A DNA stretch of 44,156 nt from Akkermansia muciniphila (GCA_945903605.1 CAMDOH010000015.1:1-44156); one strand, 5' to 3'; shown: positions 8,125-16,596, counted from the stretch's first letter. The notes: generated from the letters alone by a model not told the origin. Numbers and translations are program-made.

Positions 8125-8898
8125 ATGAAAGTGGTGATTCTCTGCGGCGGGATAGGCACGCGCTTGCGCGAGGAGACGGAGTTTCGTCCCAAGCCGATGG
8201 TGCCGATCGGCGGCCGGCCGATTCTCTGGCACATCATGAAGCACTACGCCCATCACGGGCACAAGGAGTTCGTGCTCTGCCTCGGTTACAAGGGCGACAT
8301 CATCAAGGAGTACTTCCGCAACTACCACTGGAACACGAGCGACGTGACGCTCCAACTCGGTCGCTCGCCGAAAATCACGTACCACAATCATCACAACGAG
8401 GAGGACTGGACGGTGACGCTGCTCGATACCGGCGCGCAAACGCAGACCGGTGGGCGGTTGAAGCGCGCGCTGAAATTTATCGATGATGACAATTTTCTTT
8501 TCACCTACGGCGATGGGCTGACGGACAGCGACATCAACGCCTCGATCAAGTTTCACAAAAAACACGGCGGCATCGCCACGCTCACGGCGGTACTGCCTAG
8601 CGGACGCTTTGGCGAGCTCGCGCTCGATGGCGCCACGATCACGCGATTTCACGAGAAGCCGGAGAAGGAAGCCACGTTCATCAACGGCGGTTTCTACGTG
8701 ATGAATGCCAAGATTGCGAAGTACCTCGATAGCGACGAGTGCATTCTCGAACGCGCGCCGCTTGAGCAACTCGCCAAGTCCGGCAAACTTCAGGCCTATC
8801 GCCACGATGGTTTCTGGCAGTGCATGGACACCTACCGCGAACAGCAGTTGCTCGAAGGAATGTGGGCCTCGGGCAAGGCGCCGTGGAAGATCTGGTAA
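8125..8898 (+). CDS. rfbF: Glucose-1-phosphate cytidylyltransferase
   Basis: This 257-residue protein makes CDP-glucose from CTP and glucose 1-phosphate. The nucleotidyltransferase signature is LCGGIGTRLREETEFRPKPM near the N-terminus, followed by VPIGGRPILWHIMKHYAHHG. YGDGLTDSDI supplies metal-binding acidic residues, and FINGGFYVM and DGFWQCMDTYREQQLLE are characteristic of RfbF. Length is typical. A likely ribosome binding site (AGGA at 8116-8119) lies 5 bases before the ATG. Five bases after its stop comes the GTG of rfbG, the next enzyme of the pathway. The third codon positions look richer in G+C than in the genes at 3929-7000. Confidence 0.95.
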   Translation: MKVVILCGGIGTRLREETEFRPKPMVPIGGRPILWHIMKHYAHHGHKEFVLCLGYKGDIIKEYFRNYHWNTSDVTLQLGRSPKITYHNHHNEEDWTVTLLDTGAQTQTGGRLKRALKFIDDDNFLFTYGDGLTDSDINASIKFHKKHGGIATLTAVLPSGRFGELALDGATITRFHEKPEKEATFINGGFYVMNAKIAKYLDSDECILERAPLEQLAKSGKLQAYRHDGFWQCMDTYREQQLLEGMWASGKAPWKIW

Positions 8899-8903
8899 GT
8901 CGA

Positions 8904-10025
8904 GTGAGCGCGCCGTTCAACAATTTCTACGCCGGCAAACGGGTGCTCGTCACCGGCCACACCGGCTTCAAAGGCGCGTGGCTTTCGCTTTGGCTCAAAG
9001 AACTCGGTGCGGTGGTTTTCGGCGCGAGCCTGTTGCCGCCCACGCAACCGAATCTTTACGAACTCATCGCCGAAGAAGTTTTCGAGCATGACGCACTCTG
9101 CGACGTGCGCGATTTGAATGCTGTCTTGAAGGTGATTGAAACCGTTCGGCCGGATGTGATTTTCCATCTCGCCGCACAACCGCTCGTGCGCCGTTCCTAC
9201 GCCGAGCCGCTGGAGACGCTGCAAACGAATGTGCTCGGCACCGCGAACGTGCTCGAGGCCGTGCGCCGACTGGGCTTGCCGTGCGCGGTGCTCGTGGTGA
9301 CGACCGACAAGTGCTACGAGAATCCCGAGACCGGCCGCGCGCAAATCGAGACTGACCCGCTCGGCGGGCACGACATTTATTCGGCGAGCAAGGCCTGCGC
9401 GGAACTTGTCGTGCAATCGTGGCGTAAATCGTTTTTTCAGACGGACGCGAAACTTGGCCCCGTTGCCACTGCGCGCGCGGGCAATGTGATTGGCGGCGGC
9501 GATTATGCGGCCGACCGCATTGTGCCCGACTGCATCCGGGCGCTGATGTCCAAGCAGCCGATCCATGTGCGCAACCCCGCTGCCGTGCGCCCGTGGCAGC
9601 ACGTGCTCGAATGCTGCAGCGGCTATCTTTGCTTGGCTGCGCGACTGGCGTGTGAAGGTAAAAGTTCGCCGATGAATGGCGCATTTAATTTTGGGCCGGA
9701 CGAGGATGCCCGCCGCACGGTGGGCGAGGTGGTCACGGAGATTCTCCGCCACTGGCCGGGCGAATTTCACTCCACTCCGCCGACGGTCGCGCTGCACGAA
9801 GCGAAGCTGCTCTGGCTTTCGGCTGAGAAAGCGAAGCAACAACTCGGCTGGCGTCCGGTATGGAGCTTCGCCGATGCGGTGTCGCGGACGGTCGCATGGT
9901 ATCAGCAGCACGAGACGGGTCGCGAAGAGATGATGGATTTCACCCGTGAGCAAATCGCAGCCTATGTGGCAGACGCGCATACGAAGCGACTGGATTGGGC
10001 GAGTAACGGAGCTGAAGTCCGGTAA
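8904..10025 (+). CDS. rfbG: CDP-glucose 4,6-dehydratase
   Basis: This short-chain dehydrogenase/reductase enzyme (373 residues from the GTG at 8904) converts CDP-glucose to CDP-4-keto-6-deoxyglucose. The NAD-binding motif GHTGFKG follows the start closely. The catalytic YxxxK is in DIYSASKACAEL, preceded by VVTTDKCYENPE, and ARAGNVIGGGDYAADRIVPD and VRPWQHVLE are RfbG signatures. The frame is open upstream into rfbF, but the homologous region begins with NNFYAGKRVLVTG, so GTG 8904 is preferred over the ATG at 8820. A 430-codon open frame on the opposite strand is a shadow. Confidence 0.94.
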   Translation: MSAPFNNFYAGKRVLVTGHTGFKGAWLSLWLKELGAVVFGASLLPPTQPNLYELIAEEVFEHDALCDVRDLNAVLKVIETVRPDVIFHLAAQPLVRRSYAEPLETLQTNVLGTANVLEAVRRLGLPCAVLVVTTDKCYENPETGRAQIETDPLGGHDIYSASKACAELVVQSWRKSFFQTDAKLGPVATARAGNVIGGGDYAADRIVPDCIRALMSKQPIHVRNPAAVRPWQHVLECCSGYLCLAARLACEGKSSPMNGAFNFGPDEDARRTVGEVVTEILRHWPGEFHSTPPTVALHEAKLLWLSAEKAKQQLGWRPVWSFADAVSRTVAWYQQHETGREEMMDFTREQIAAYVADAHTKRLDWASNGAEVR

Positions 10026-10031
10026 GGGAAT

Positions 10032-10583
10032 ATGATGCAATTCCACGCACTTCCATTTGAAGGAGTGTTTGAAATCGTACTCGCGCCCAGTGTGGATGAG
10101 CGTGGATATTTTTGTCGTACCCACGATGTGCAGATTTTTCGTGAGCGCGGGTTGGTTGCTGACTGGGTGCAGGAGAACGAGGCTTGGTCAAAACATCCCT
10201 TCACCATCAGAGGACTGCATTTCCAACGGCCACCGTTTGCGGAGACCAAACTGATTCGCGTTGTGCGAGGAGCGGTGTGGGACGTGTTTGTCGATTTGCG
10301 AAAAAGCTCAACCACTTTTGGGAAGTGGGGCGCAGCGGAACTTTCGAGTGAAAATGGGAAGATGCTCTACTTGCCCAAAGGGTTCGCGCATGGCTATTGC
10401 ACGCTCACTGCCGATGTGAAAATGCTTTATCGGGTGGACGCGCTGTACGCACCGGAACAGGAGGGCGGGTTGCGTTGGGATGATCGGGATTTGGGAATCC
10501 AATGGCCAAAAGGAGAGCCGATAATTTCTGCGAAGGATCGTTCATGGCCGAATTGGGCTGGGTTTATTTCGACCTTCGATTGA
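10032..10583 (+). CDS. RmlC/RfbC-type sugar-nucleotide 3(,5)-epimerase
   Basis: This 183-residue cupin belongs to the dTDP-4-dehydrorhamnose 3,5-epimerase family. The catalytic histidine is His63 in RGLHFQ. WDVFVDLRKSS, YLPKGFAHGY and ISAKDRSWP are further family motifs. A second ATG at 10035 is an equally possible start. Six bases after rfbG and with no rmlA, rmlB or rmlD in sight, it most likely acts on the CDP-4-keto-6-deoxyglucose made by the two upstream enzymes and not on a dTDP sugar. Whether it epimerises C3, C5 or both cannot be told from sequence. Confidence 0.85.
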   Translation: MMQFHALPFEGVFEIVLAPSVDERGYFCRTHDVQIFRERGLVADWVQENEAWSKHPFTIRGLHFQRPPFAETKLIRVVRGAVWDVFVDLRKSSTTFGKWGAAELSSENGKMLYLPKGFAHGYCTLTADVKMLYRVDALYAPEQEGGLRWDDRDLGIQWPKGEPIISAKDRSWPNWAGFISTFD

Positions 10584-10612
10584 AGGTTGTTTCACTGTAT
10601 TAGGGATAATAG

Positions 10613-11746
10613 ATGCAAGTACGCTTATTCAAACCGAGTGTTGGCGAGGCAGAGATAGCAGCTATTCGCGAGGTGTTCGATCGGGCTTGGCTGGGGCTTG
10701 GGCCGACGGTTGGCCGGTTTGAATCGGAGTGGAGTCGTTACATCGGCGCTGAAGTTTCGGTGGGGGTCAATTCGGGAACTGCGGCGCTCCATCTCGCGCT
10801 TGCGGCATTCAATTTCCCAGTCGGCGCAAAGGTGTTGGTTCCTGCCATCACGTTTGTCTCAACGGCAACCGCCGCATTGTACAACAGGCTGGAGCCAGTT
10901 TTTGTCGATGTTGACCCGGACACTCTCGGATTGGATCTCGACGATTTGGAGAAGAAAATCACACCTGAATGTGTCGCTGTGATGCCTGTCCATTTTGGAG
11001 GTCATCCGGTGCCGATGGATCGGTTGATGGCCATCGCTAGACGTCACGGACTGAAGGTCGTGGAAGATTGCGCGCATTGCGCTGGTGGCAGCTATCAAGG
11101 CAGAAAACTAGGAATGTGGGGTGACATCGGCTGCTTCAGCTTCGAAGAGAAAAAGGGGATGACGACTGGTGATGGCGGAATGATCTGTTCAAATAATCCG
11201 GCGCTGGTCACTCCATTGCGCGCCCATCGTTGGGTGGGCATCGATAGAGACACTTGGCGGAGATCGTCTCAATACACGGCCGCAGAAGATGACGATGCGC
11301 TCCACTGGCATTACGAGGTCGCCGTGCTTGGGTACAAGTACAACATGAATGATTTGATGGCAGCGATCGGTTTGGTGCAGCTCGCCAAACTGGATCGTAT
11401 GAATCAACGACGAGCGGCAATCATCGCCCGTTACTTGGATGGGATTTCAGGTATTCAATACCTCCGCCCGTTGCTCCCGTACGATTTGTCGGGGTCGGCC
11501 TATTGGCTATTTGGTGTCCGATGCGACGCGCGTGATCAACTGATCCTGCATTTGAAACGAAAGGGGATCGCGACAGGTGTTCATTACTTGCCGCTTCCTT
11601 TGCACCCACTCTTCAACAAGCACAAGGAACCGGTTCCAACAGCTCTCCGGATTTGGAAACAGATCGTTACTCTGCCATTGTTCGCCGATTTGACGGACGA
11701 GGAAGTGGATTATGTGATTGCGGGGTTGAGAAGTTTTGCCACTTGA
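10613..11746 (+). CDS. DegT/DnrJ/EryC1/StrS sugar aminotransferase
   Basis: This 377-residue PLP enzyme of the sugar aminotransferase family contains GVNSGTAALHLAL (phosphate-binding loop), VPAITFVSTATAALY and VVEDCAHCAGG. The Schiff-base lysine is most likely Lys181, in EEKKGMTTGDGG. Because a lysine is present, it should be a true aminotransferase. RfbH-type CDP-4-keto-6-deoxyglucose 3-dehydrases carry histidine at this position. The expected reaction is amination of a keto sugar nucleotide, using glutamate or glutamine. In context the substrate is probably the CDP-4-keto-6-deoxyhexose made by rfbF, rfbG and the epimerase. Confidence 0.88.
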   Translation: MQVRLFKPSVGEAEIAAIREVFDRAWLGLGPTVGRFESEWSRYIGAEVSVGVNSGTAALHLALAAFNFPVGAKVLVPAITFVSTATAALYNRLEPVFVDVDPDTLGLDLDDLEKKITPECVAVMPVHFGGHPVPMDRLMAIARRHGLKVVEDCAHCAGGSYQGRKLGMWGDIGCFSFEEKKGMTTGDGGMICSNNPALVTPLRAHRWVGIDRDTWRRSSQYTAAEDDDALHWHYEVAVLGYKYNMNDLMAAIGLVQLAKLDRMNQRRAAIIARYLDGISGIQYLRPLLPYDLSGSAYWLFGVRCDARDQLILHLKRKGIATGVHYLPLPLHPLFNKHKEPVPTALRIWKQIVTLPLFADLTDEEVDYVIAGLRSFAT

Positions 11747-11801
11747 ACTGTAGTCGTCGAGGAATCTTCTGACTGATGAGATATCGTTCCGCTGCCAACT
11801 C

Positions 11802-12548
11802 ATGAAAATCAAAACGATGATCAAGAAGGTGATCAACTTTGCCGGATACGGCATCTGCGAAAACTATCACCACTGCTACGATCAGGAAGGACTGCTCACC
11901 GTTCACAATCACGACTTCATGCAAGAGCCGAGATTTGCTGAATCATACCGCCGTGCCGAGATTGCTGGAGAAGAGCAGCCGAGCATTCATTGGCGCACTC
12001 ACGTGGCGATTTGGACAGCCCAGCAGGCGCTTCGTGTGGAAGGCGACTTCGTCGAGTGCGGCGTGTGTAAAGGTTTTCTGAGCACTGCCATCATGCACTA
12101 CCTCGATTGGAACAAGCTCGGGCGCCGTTGTTTTCTATTTGATACATTTCGCGGGATTGAAGAGTCGTTGCTCAGCGACGAGGAGAAAAAAATGGGGCGC
12201 ATGGCCTTTAGCGGCCGTCGCTATGGAGAATGTTTTGAGACAACCAAGAAGAATTTCAGCGGCTACAAGGATGTGCAGCTTGTTCGCGGCCCAGTTCCGG
12301 ACACTCTGGCTACGGTTGAGATTTCCCGTGTGGCCTATCTGCACCTCGATATGAATTGTGCTGCACCAGAGATCGCAACCATGCGCCACTTTTGGCCTAA
12401 AATTTCTCCGGGTGGCTTTGTGTTGTTGGATGACTATGCCTTTCGCGGTTTCGAACCGCAAAAACGCGCCTTCGACTCACTCGCTTCAGAACTCGGCTTC
12501 AGCATTCTCTCAATGCCAACTGGCCAAGGTCTCATCGTGCATCCTTGA
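11802..12548 (+). CDS. TylF/MycF-type O-methyltransferase
   Basis: The 248-residue product has the features of the TylF/MycF family, Mg-dependent SAM methyltransferases that methylate sugar hydroxyls in macrolides and glycans. GDFVECGVCKGFLSTAI is the SAM-binding region. FDTFRGIEES, YLHLDMNCAAPEIATM and GGFVLLDDYAFRGFEPQKRA (acidic metal-binding segment) follow in order. The gene lies downstream of the aminotransferase and upstream of a PhyH dioxygenase, so it probably O-methylates a sugar of the locus product. Confidence 0.88.
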   Translation: MKIKTMIKKVINFAGYGICENYHHCYDQEGLLTVHNHDFMQEPRFAESYRRAEIAGEEQPSIHWRTHVAIWTAQQALRVEGDFVECGVCKGFLSTAIMHYLDWNKLGRRCFLFDTFRGIEESLLSDEEKKMGRMAFSGRRYGECFETTKKNFSGYKDVQLVRGPVPDTLATVEISRVAYLHLDMNCAAPEIATMRHFWPKISPGGFVLLDDYAFRGFEPQKRAFDSLASELGFSILSMPTGQGLIVHP

Positions 12549-12579
12549 TTTCACATTTCCTGCCCCGTAGCCTTTGCGC

Positions 12580-13434
12580 ATGGCAGAAACAGGAGCGGGG
12601 TTGCTGACCGCAGAGCAAGTGGCGCAGTTTCATCGTGACGGCTTGCTCGTCTTGCGCGGATTTTACGATGTGGCTGGCGAAGTTGAACCCATCCAGCGCG
12701 ACATCCACAAGATCATCGGCATCCTCATCAGCCAGCACGGACTGCCCATTCGTCAAACACCCTTCTCACCGCCGACTTTTGATTCGGGTTATCAGGAATT
12801 GATTGCGCACGACCGTCGGTTGGGCGGCGTGGTGTACGATGCAGTGAAACAGATTCCAGCGTTCATCCGCTTTGTCGCGAGCGAAAAACACGACCGGCTG
12901 ACGCAGCAGATTCGCGGCACCGATTTGCCGGCGGTGGCTGCCGGGGGCTACGGCATCCGCATCGATAATCCGCATGAGGATAAGTTCCGCGCGAACTGGC
13001 ATCAGGATTATCCGAGCCAGTTTCGCAGTCTGGACGGCTTGGTTTTCTGGTCGCCGCTGTTGAAATTGACGGAGGAGCTTGGCCCATTGCAGATCGCCGT
13101 GGCGTCGCACAAAGATGGCATCGCCCCTTTGCACACGCGCGATCCGCAGAACGCGGAGAAGACCGGCGCCTATGCGTTGCGCCTGCAAAACGAGGCCGAG
13201 CGCATCGCGCGATACCAGCACATCTCGCCGCTGCTTGCGCCGGGTGATCTCGCCATTCTGGATTTTCTGAACCTGCACGCCTCCGGCCAAAACCGCGGCT
13301 CGCGATCGCGTTGGTCGATGCAGATTCGCTACTTCAATTTCCGCGAACCCACCGGCCAGCGCATCGAGTGGGCCGGATCCTTTGCCGCCGGCAAAAGTAT
13401 CAAGGAGATCCATCCTGAATTGGTCGTGGATTGA
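12580..13434 (+). CDS. Phytanoyl-CoA dioxygenase (PhyH)-family Fe(II)/2-oxoglutarate oxygenase
   Basis: About 284 residues from the ATG at 12580; a TTG two codons earlier (12574) is in the same frame. The N-terminal QFHRDGLLVLRGFYD is a PhyH hallmark. The iron triad is visible as the His and Asp of NWHQDYPSQ and the distal His of LNLHASGQNRG. The arginine after the distal His region (SRSRWSMQIRYFN) would bind 2-oxoglutarate. The family hydroxylates very varied small molecules. In a glycan locus hydroxylation of a sugar or an acyl substituent is plausible, but no substrate can be assigned. The stop is 3 bases from the next start. Confidence 0.85.
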   Translation: MAETGAGLLTAEQVAQFHRDGLLVLRGFYDVAGEVEPIQRDIHKIIGILISQHGLPIRQTPFSPPTFDSGYQELIAHDRRLGGVVYDAVKQIPAFIRFVASEKHDRLTQQIRGTDLPAVAAGGYGIRIDNPHEDKFRANWHQDYPSQFRSLDGLVFWSPLLKLTEELGPLQIAVASHKDGIAPLHTRDPQNAEKTGAYALRLQNEAERIARYQHISPLLAPGDLAILDFLNLHASGQNRGSRSRWSMQIRYFNFREPTGQRIEWAGSFAAGKSIKEIHPELVVD

Positions 13435-13437
13435 GCC

Positions 13438-14574
13438 ATGCCCGCCTGCAACATCTGCAACCAACCGCTCGGCGCGCCGGTGTACCAGTCGCCGCAACCA
13501 GTGTCTGTCACCTCACTCTGCGAAGTGCTCAGCGGTTCCACGGAGGTTTTTCATTGTGCCAGTTGCGGTCACGTGCAGACCACTCCCATGGCCGATCTCG
13601 CGGCGTATTACGACAAGACCTACCAGATTCTCATCGCCAGTGAGGATGAGGATCAACTCTATGCCATCGTGGATGGACAGAATATCTTTCGCACCGGGCA
13701 TCAGGTTCAAACGCTGCTTCACTTCGTGGACATCCCACGCCACGCGCGCGTGCTGGATTTCGGCTGTGCCAAGGCGTCCACGTTGCGCGCATTGTGCGAG
13801 CGGCGTACGGATGTGCAGGCACACACGTTTGACGTGAGCGAAATGTATCGACCTTTTTGGGACAAGTTCGTGCCGTTGGAAAATCAGGCGACCTATCAAC
13901 CGAAGGCAGAGTGGCGCGAGCACTTCGACTTGGTCATGTCGTTCTTCGCATTCGAGCACATGGCCGATCCACAAGCCGTGCTGTCGCAGGCGACGGCCTT
14001 GCTTCGTCCCGGCGGCACGTTTTATTGCGTCGTGCCCAATCTTTTCACCAACATCGCTGATTTCGTGGTGGCCGATCACGTGAATCATTTTACTGAGTCA
14101 TCGTTGCGGCGACTCTTTGCCGGTGCGGGCTTGAAAATCGAGAGGATCACCGACGCTGCGCACACGGGCGCGTGGGTTTGCTGCGCACGGAAGACGGCGT
14201 TGCCAGTCGAGAGTGGCGGGGAAAATGCCGCCGAGCGTGTGCAGGAGATTGCCTCGTACTGGCACGGGTTTGGCGAGCGCGTACGGGAATTTGAATCGGC
14301 GCATCGGGGACTTCCCGGCGCGATTTACGGCAGCAGTTTTTACGGCACATTCATCACCACACAGATGCGGCGGCCCGAGTCTGTGACGTGCTACCTCGAC
14401 CAAAATCCGCACCGGCAAAATCAGACGCTGCTCGGCAGACCGATTGTGGCACCGGAGCGCGTGTCGGCAGAGGTGCGCGTGATCTATGTCGGCCTGAACC
14501 CGGCCCATGCGCGCGCCACGATTCAAACGGTGACAGCACTGCCACCGGAACGGTACGCTTTCTTCCATCCGTGA
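13438..14574 (+). CDS. Sugar C-methyltransferase-like protein (NovU/TylCIII/TcaB9 architecture)
   Basis: This 378-residue protein has three parts. The N-terminus has CNIC (Cys4, Cys7) and CASC (Cys40, Cys43), the zinc-binding pattern of sugar C-methyltransferases. The middle is a SAM domain with RVLDFGCAKASTLRAL, FDVSEMYRPF, FFAFEHMADP and LLRPGGTFYCVVPN. The C-terminal Rossmann-like domain has AIYGSSFYGTFI, CYLDQNPHRQNQ and GRPIVAPE, resembling the C-terminal domain of that family. These enzymes add a methyl branch to C3 of keto-deoxysugar nucleotides. The SAM motif and the active-site region around DHVNHFTESSL are divergent, so substrate and even the exact reaction are inferred. Confidence 0.75.
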   Translation: MPACNICNQPLGAPVYQSPQPVSVTSLCEVLSGSTEVFHCASCGHVQTTPMADLAAYYDKTYQILIASEDEDQLYAIVDGQNIFRTGHQVQTLLHFVDIPRHARVLDFGCAKASTLRALCERRTDVQAHTFDVSEMYRPFWDKFVPLENQATYQPKAEWREHFDLVMSFFAFEHMADPQAVLSQATALLRPGGTFYCVVPNLFTNIADFVVADHVNHFTESSLRRLFAGAGLKIERITDAAHTGAWVCCARKTALPVESGGENAAERVQEIASYWHGFGERVREFESAHRGLPGAIYGSSFYGTFITTQMRRPESVTCYLDQNPHRQNQTLLGRPIVAPERVSAEVRVIYVGLNPAHARATIQTVTALPPERYAFFHP

Positions 14575-15107
14575 AATCAACGGCCACCGCCATTCAACTC
14601 CGCGCACCGGAACGGGCCGACTTCAGTTTTCTTTCGGCACTGCGCAACGATCCGTGTTTGCAGCGGCAATTGATGCTCGCGCTGCACGCTCATTCGCCGA
14701 CAGAAGTGCGGGCGTGGATTCGCCGCCGCACTCGTGACCCTCACGGAGTTTTTTTTGTGGTCGCCACGGTGTCGGACAATCGCGCGCTGGGTTTTGTGCA
14801 ATTGACGCAGATGGATCCGGCCAATGGCACGGCGGATTTGGGCATCTGCCTAGGTGCAGATTCGCGCGGCAAAGGCGTCGCTGCGGCAGCATTGAAGCTC
14901 CTGGAAGTGCGCGCGGGGCGCGAATTGAAGCTACGCAAGATGACGTTGCGCGTATTGACCACCAACCGCCGCGCTCTGGCGTTCTACCGCAAAGTGGGTT
15001 TCCGCGAGGTGGGCGTGTTGCGCCGGCATTTTTTGCAGGACGACAAATTTCGCGACGTGCTTTTGATGGAAAAGTTTCTCTCAAGCCGCAGGGGAGGGGG
15101 CGCGTGA
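14571..15107 (+). CDS. GNAT-family N-acetyltransferase
   Basis: About 178 residues from the GTG at 14571, which overlaps the previous stop as GTGA. The frame is open further upstream only as a shadow of the methyltransferase gene. The acetyl-CoA-binding motif is DSRGKGVAAAALKLLEV. A typical C-terminal GNAT pattern follows: TLRVLTTNRRALAFYRKVGF, then REVGVLRRHF. It resembles RimJ/RimL- and PseH-like enzymes. In this setting it most likely acylates the amino sugar made by the DegT enzyme. It overlaps the next gene by 4 bases (GTGA), so the unit is translationally coupled. Confidence 0.82.
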   Translation: MKSTATAIQLRAPERADFSFLSALRNDPCLQRQLMLALHAHSPTEVRAWIRRRTRDPHGVFFVVATVSDNRALGFVQLTQMDPANGTADLGICLGADSRGKGVAAAALKLLEVRAGRELKLRKMTLRVLTTNRRALAFYRKVGFREVGVLRRHFLQDDKFRDVLLMEKFLSSRRGGGA

Positions 15108-15826
15108 GGACGATCGTCATCTCGCAGCCATTTTTTTTCCCGTGGGTGGGCATGCTCGAACAGATGCGGCTGGCCGACGTGTACGTGCATTACGACGACG
15201 TGCAGTTCTCGAAAGGGAGTTTCACCAACCGCGTGCAGATCAAGACCGCGCAAGGCACGCCGTGGCTCACGGTGCCGGTTCATCACACGGCGCTTGGGCA
15301 AACCATCGCCGAGACGCGCACGAATGAGAGTGGCGACTGGCGGCGCAAACATCTGGAAACACTGCGGCAGGCTTATGCGCATGCGCCATTTCGCGATGAG
15401 ATGCTCGGGATCGTGAGCGCGGTGTGCGATCAAACGCCAACGACGATTGCCGCTCTGTCTGCGGCGAGCATCGAGGCGCTGCGCGAGTATTTTGGATTCG
15501 AGAAACCTTGTGAGATTCTTTGGTCATCGCAAATGGGAGTCGCTGGCAGCGGCACCGAACGTGTGCTCGCCATTTGCCGGCAACTCGGCGCGCAGCGTTA
15601 TGTGACCGGCCACGGCGCGCGCGAATATCTCCAGCACGAGGTGTTTGATGCAGCGGGAGTGTGCGTGGAATATCTGGACTATCAAAAACGTCCGTACCCG
15701 CAGCAGCATGGCGAGTTCACCCCCTTTGTTTCGGCGCTGGATCTGGTGGCCAACTGTGGTCGTGCGGGCCGCGAAGTGATTGCCTCGGGCGCGGTTTACT
15801 GGAAGGATTTCCTTCAACGAACATGA
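15104..15826 (+). CDS. WbqC-like family protein
   Basis: This 240-residue protein starts with the family signature (V/M)RTIVISQPFFFPWVGMLE and continues YVHYDDVQFSKGSFTNRVQI and WLTVPVHHT, as WbqC-like proteins do. A purine-rich stretch (GGAGGGGG at 15093-15100) lies just before the GTG start. These proteins are found in O-antigen and capsule loci; their biochemical role is poorly defined. The gene overlaps both neighbours by 4 bases, in a chain of GNAT, WbqC and CmcI-like genes. This argues that the three products act on the same intermediate. Confidence 0.85.
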   Translation: MRTIVISQPFFFPWVGMLEQMRLADVYVHYDDVQFSKGSFTNRVQIKTAQGTPWLTVPVHHTALGQTIAETRTNESGDWRRKHLETLRQAYAHAPFRDEMLGIVSAVCDQTPTTIAALSAASIEALREYFGFEKPCEILWSSQMGVAGSGTERVLAICRQLGAQRYVTGHGAREYLQHEVFDAAGVCVEYLDYQKRPYPQQHGEFTPFVSALDLVANCGRAGREVIASGAVYWKDFLQRT

Positions 15827-16560
15827 GTGAGGTTGCCAAATTCTTTGCGGAGTCGGCCGCGAACATCGAGCGGCAGGGCGCGGACGCCCACGCCCATGCG
15901 CGGACGCTGGATTGGATCAACGCCATCGCGCCGCACAAATACACTTACAACTTCACGTGGCTCGGTCGTCCGGTGATCCAGTTTCCGCAGGACTTGGTGG
16001 CGATGCAGGAAATCATCTGGCGCGTGCGTCCCGAAGTGATCGTGGAGACAGGCGTGGCCCACGGTGGCTCGCTTGTTTTCAGCGCCTCGATGCTGGAACT
16101 TTTGGGCGGCGACCGCATCGTGGTGGGAGTGGACATCGACATCCGCGCGCACAACCGTGTGGAGATCGAGAAGCACCCTTTGGCCAAGCGCATTCGCATG
16201 ATTCAAGGTTCGTCGGTGGACGACGCGACAGCGGCGCAAGTGCGCGCGCTGGTTGCCGGCCGCAAGTCCGTGATGGTCATGCTCGATTCGAATCACACGC
16301 ACGACCACGTGCTTCGCGAGCTGCAGATCTATTCGCCGCTCGTCACGAAGGACAGTTACCTCGTGGTGTTTGACACGCTCATCGAGGACATGCCCGCAGG
16401 ATCATTTCCCGATCGTCCTTGGGACAAAGGCAATAATCCCAAGACCGCCGTGTGGGAATTTCTCAAGACGAACAAACGCTTCGTCGTGGACAAGAAAATC
16501 GAGGCCAAGCTGCTCATCACCGTCGCGCCAGACGGCTGGCTCAAGTGCATCGCTGACTGA
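15823..16560 (+). CDS. CmcI/rhamnosyl O-methyltransferase-like (cephalosporin hydroxylase family)
   Basis: About 245 residues from the ATG at 15823; the frame is open further upstream over the wbqC gene. The SAM-binding segment is VIVETGVAHGGSLVFSASML, followed by IVVGVDIDIRAHNRVEI. VMVMLDSNHTHDHVLREL carries the metal-binding acidic and His residues of this family. Despite the family name, members are mostly SAM-dependent methyltransferases acting on sugars. The C-terminal segment beginning DRPWDKGNNPKTAVWEFLKT is also typical. The 4-base overlap with WbqC points to a shared pathway, probably O-methylation of the sugar or of a substituent. Confidence 0.84.
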   Translation: MSEVAKFFAESAANIERQGADAHAHARTLDWINAIAPHKYTYNFTWLGRPVIQFPQDLVAMQEIIWRVRPEVIVETGVAHGGSLVFSASMLELLGGDRIVVGVDIDIRAHNRVEIEKHPLAKRIRMIQGSSVDDATAAQVRALVAGRKSVMVMLDSNHTHDHVLRELQIYSPLVTKDSYLVVFDTLIEDMPAGSFPDRPWDKGNNPKTAVWEFLKTNKRFVVDKKIEAKLLITVAPDGWLKCIAD

Positions 16561-16596
16561 TCTGCAATGGTGAATTAGCCAAGTTGAAGTCACATT

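Noticed and set aside
8832-10124. 430-codon open frame opposite rfbG
   Set aside because: It is a shadow caused by G/C-rich third positions; rfbG has full family motifs and the opposite product has none.
10613-11746. RfbH (CDP-4-keto-6-deoxyglucose 3-dehydrase) assignment
   Set aside because: The PLP position has Lys181 where RfbH-type enzymes have His, and the Cys ligands of their iron-sulfur cluster were not recognised.
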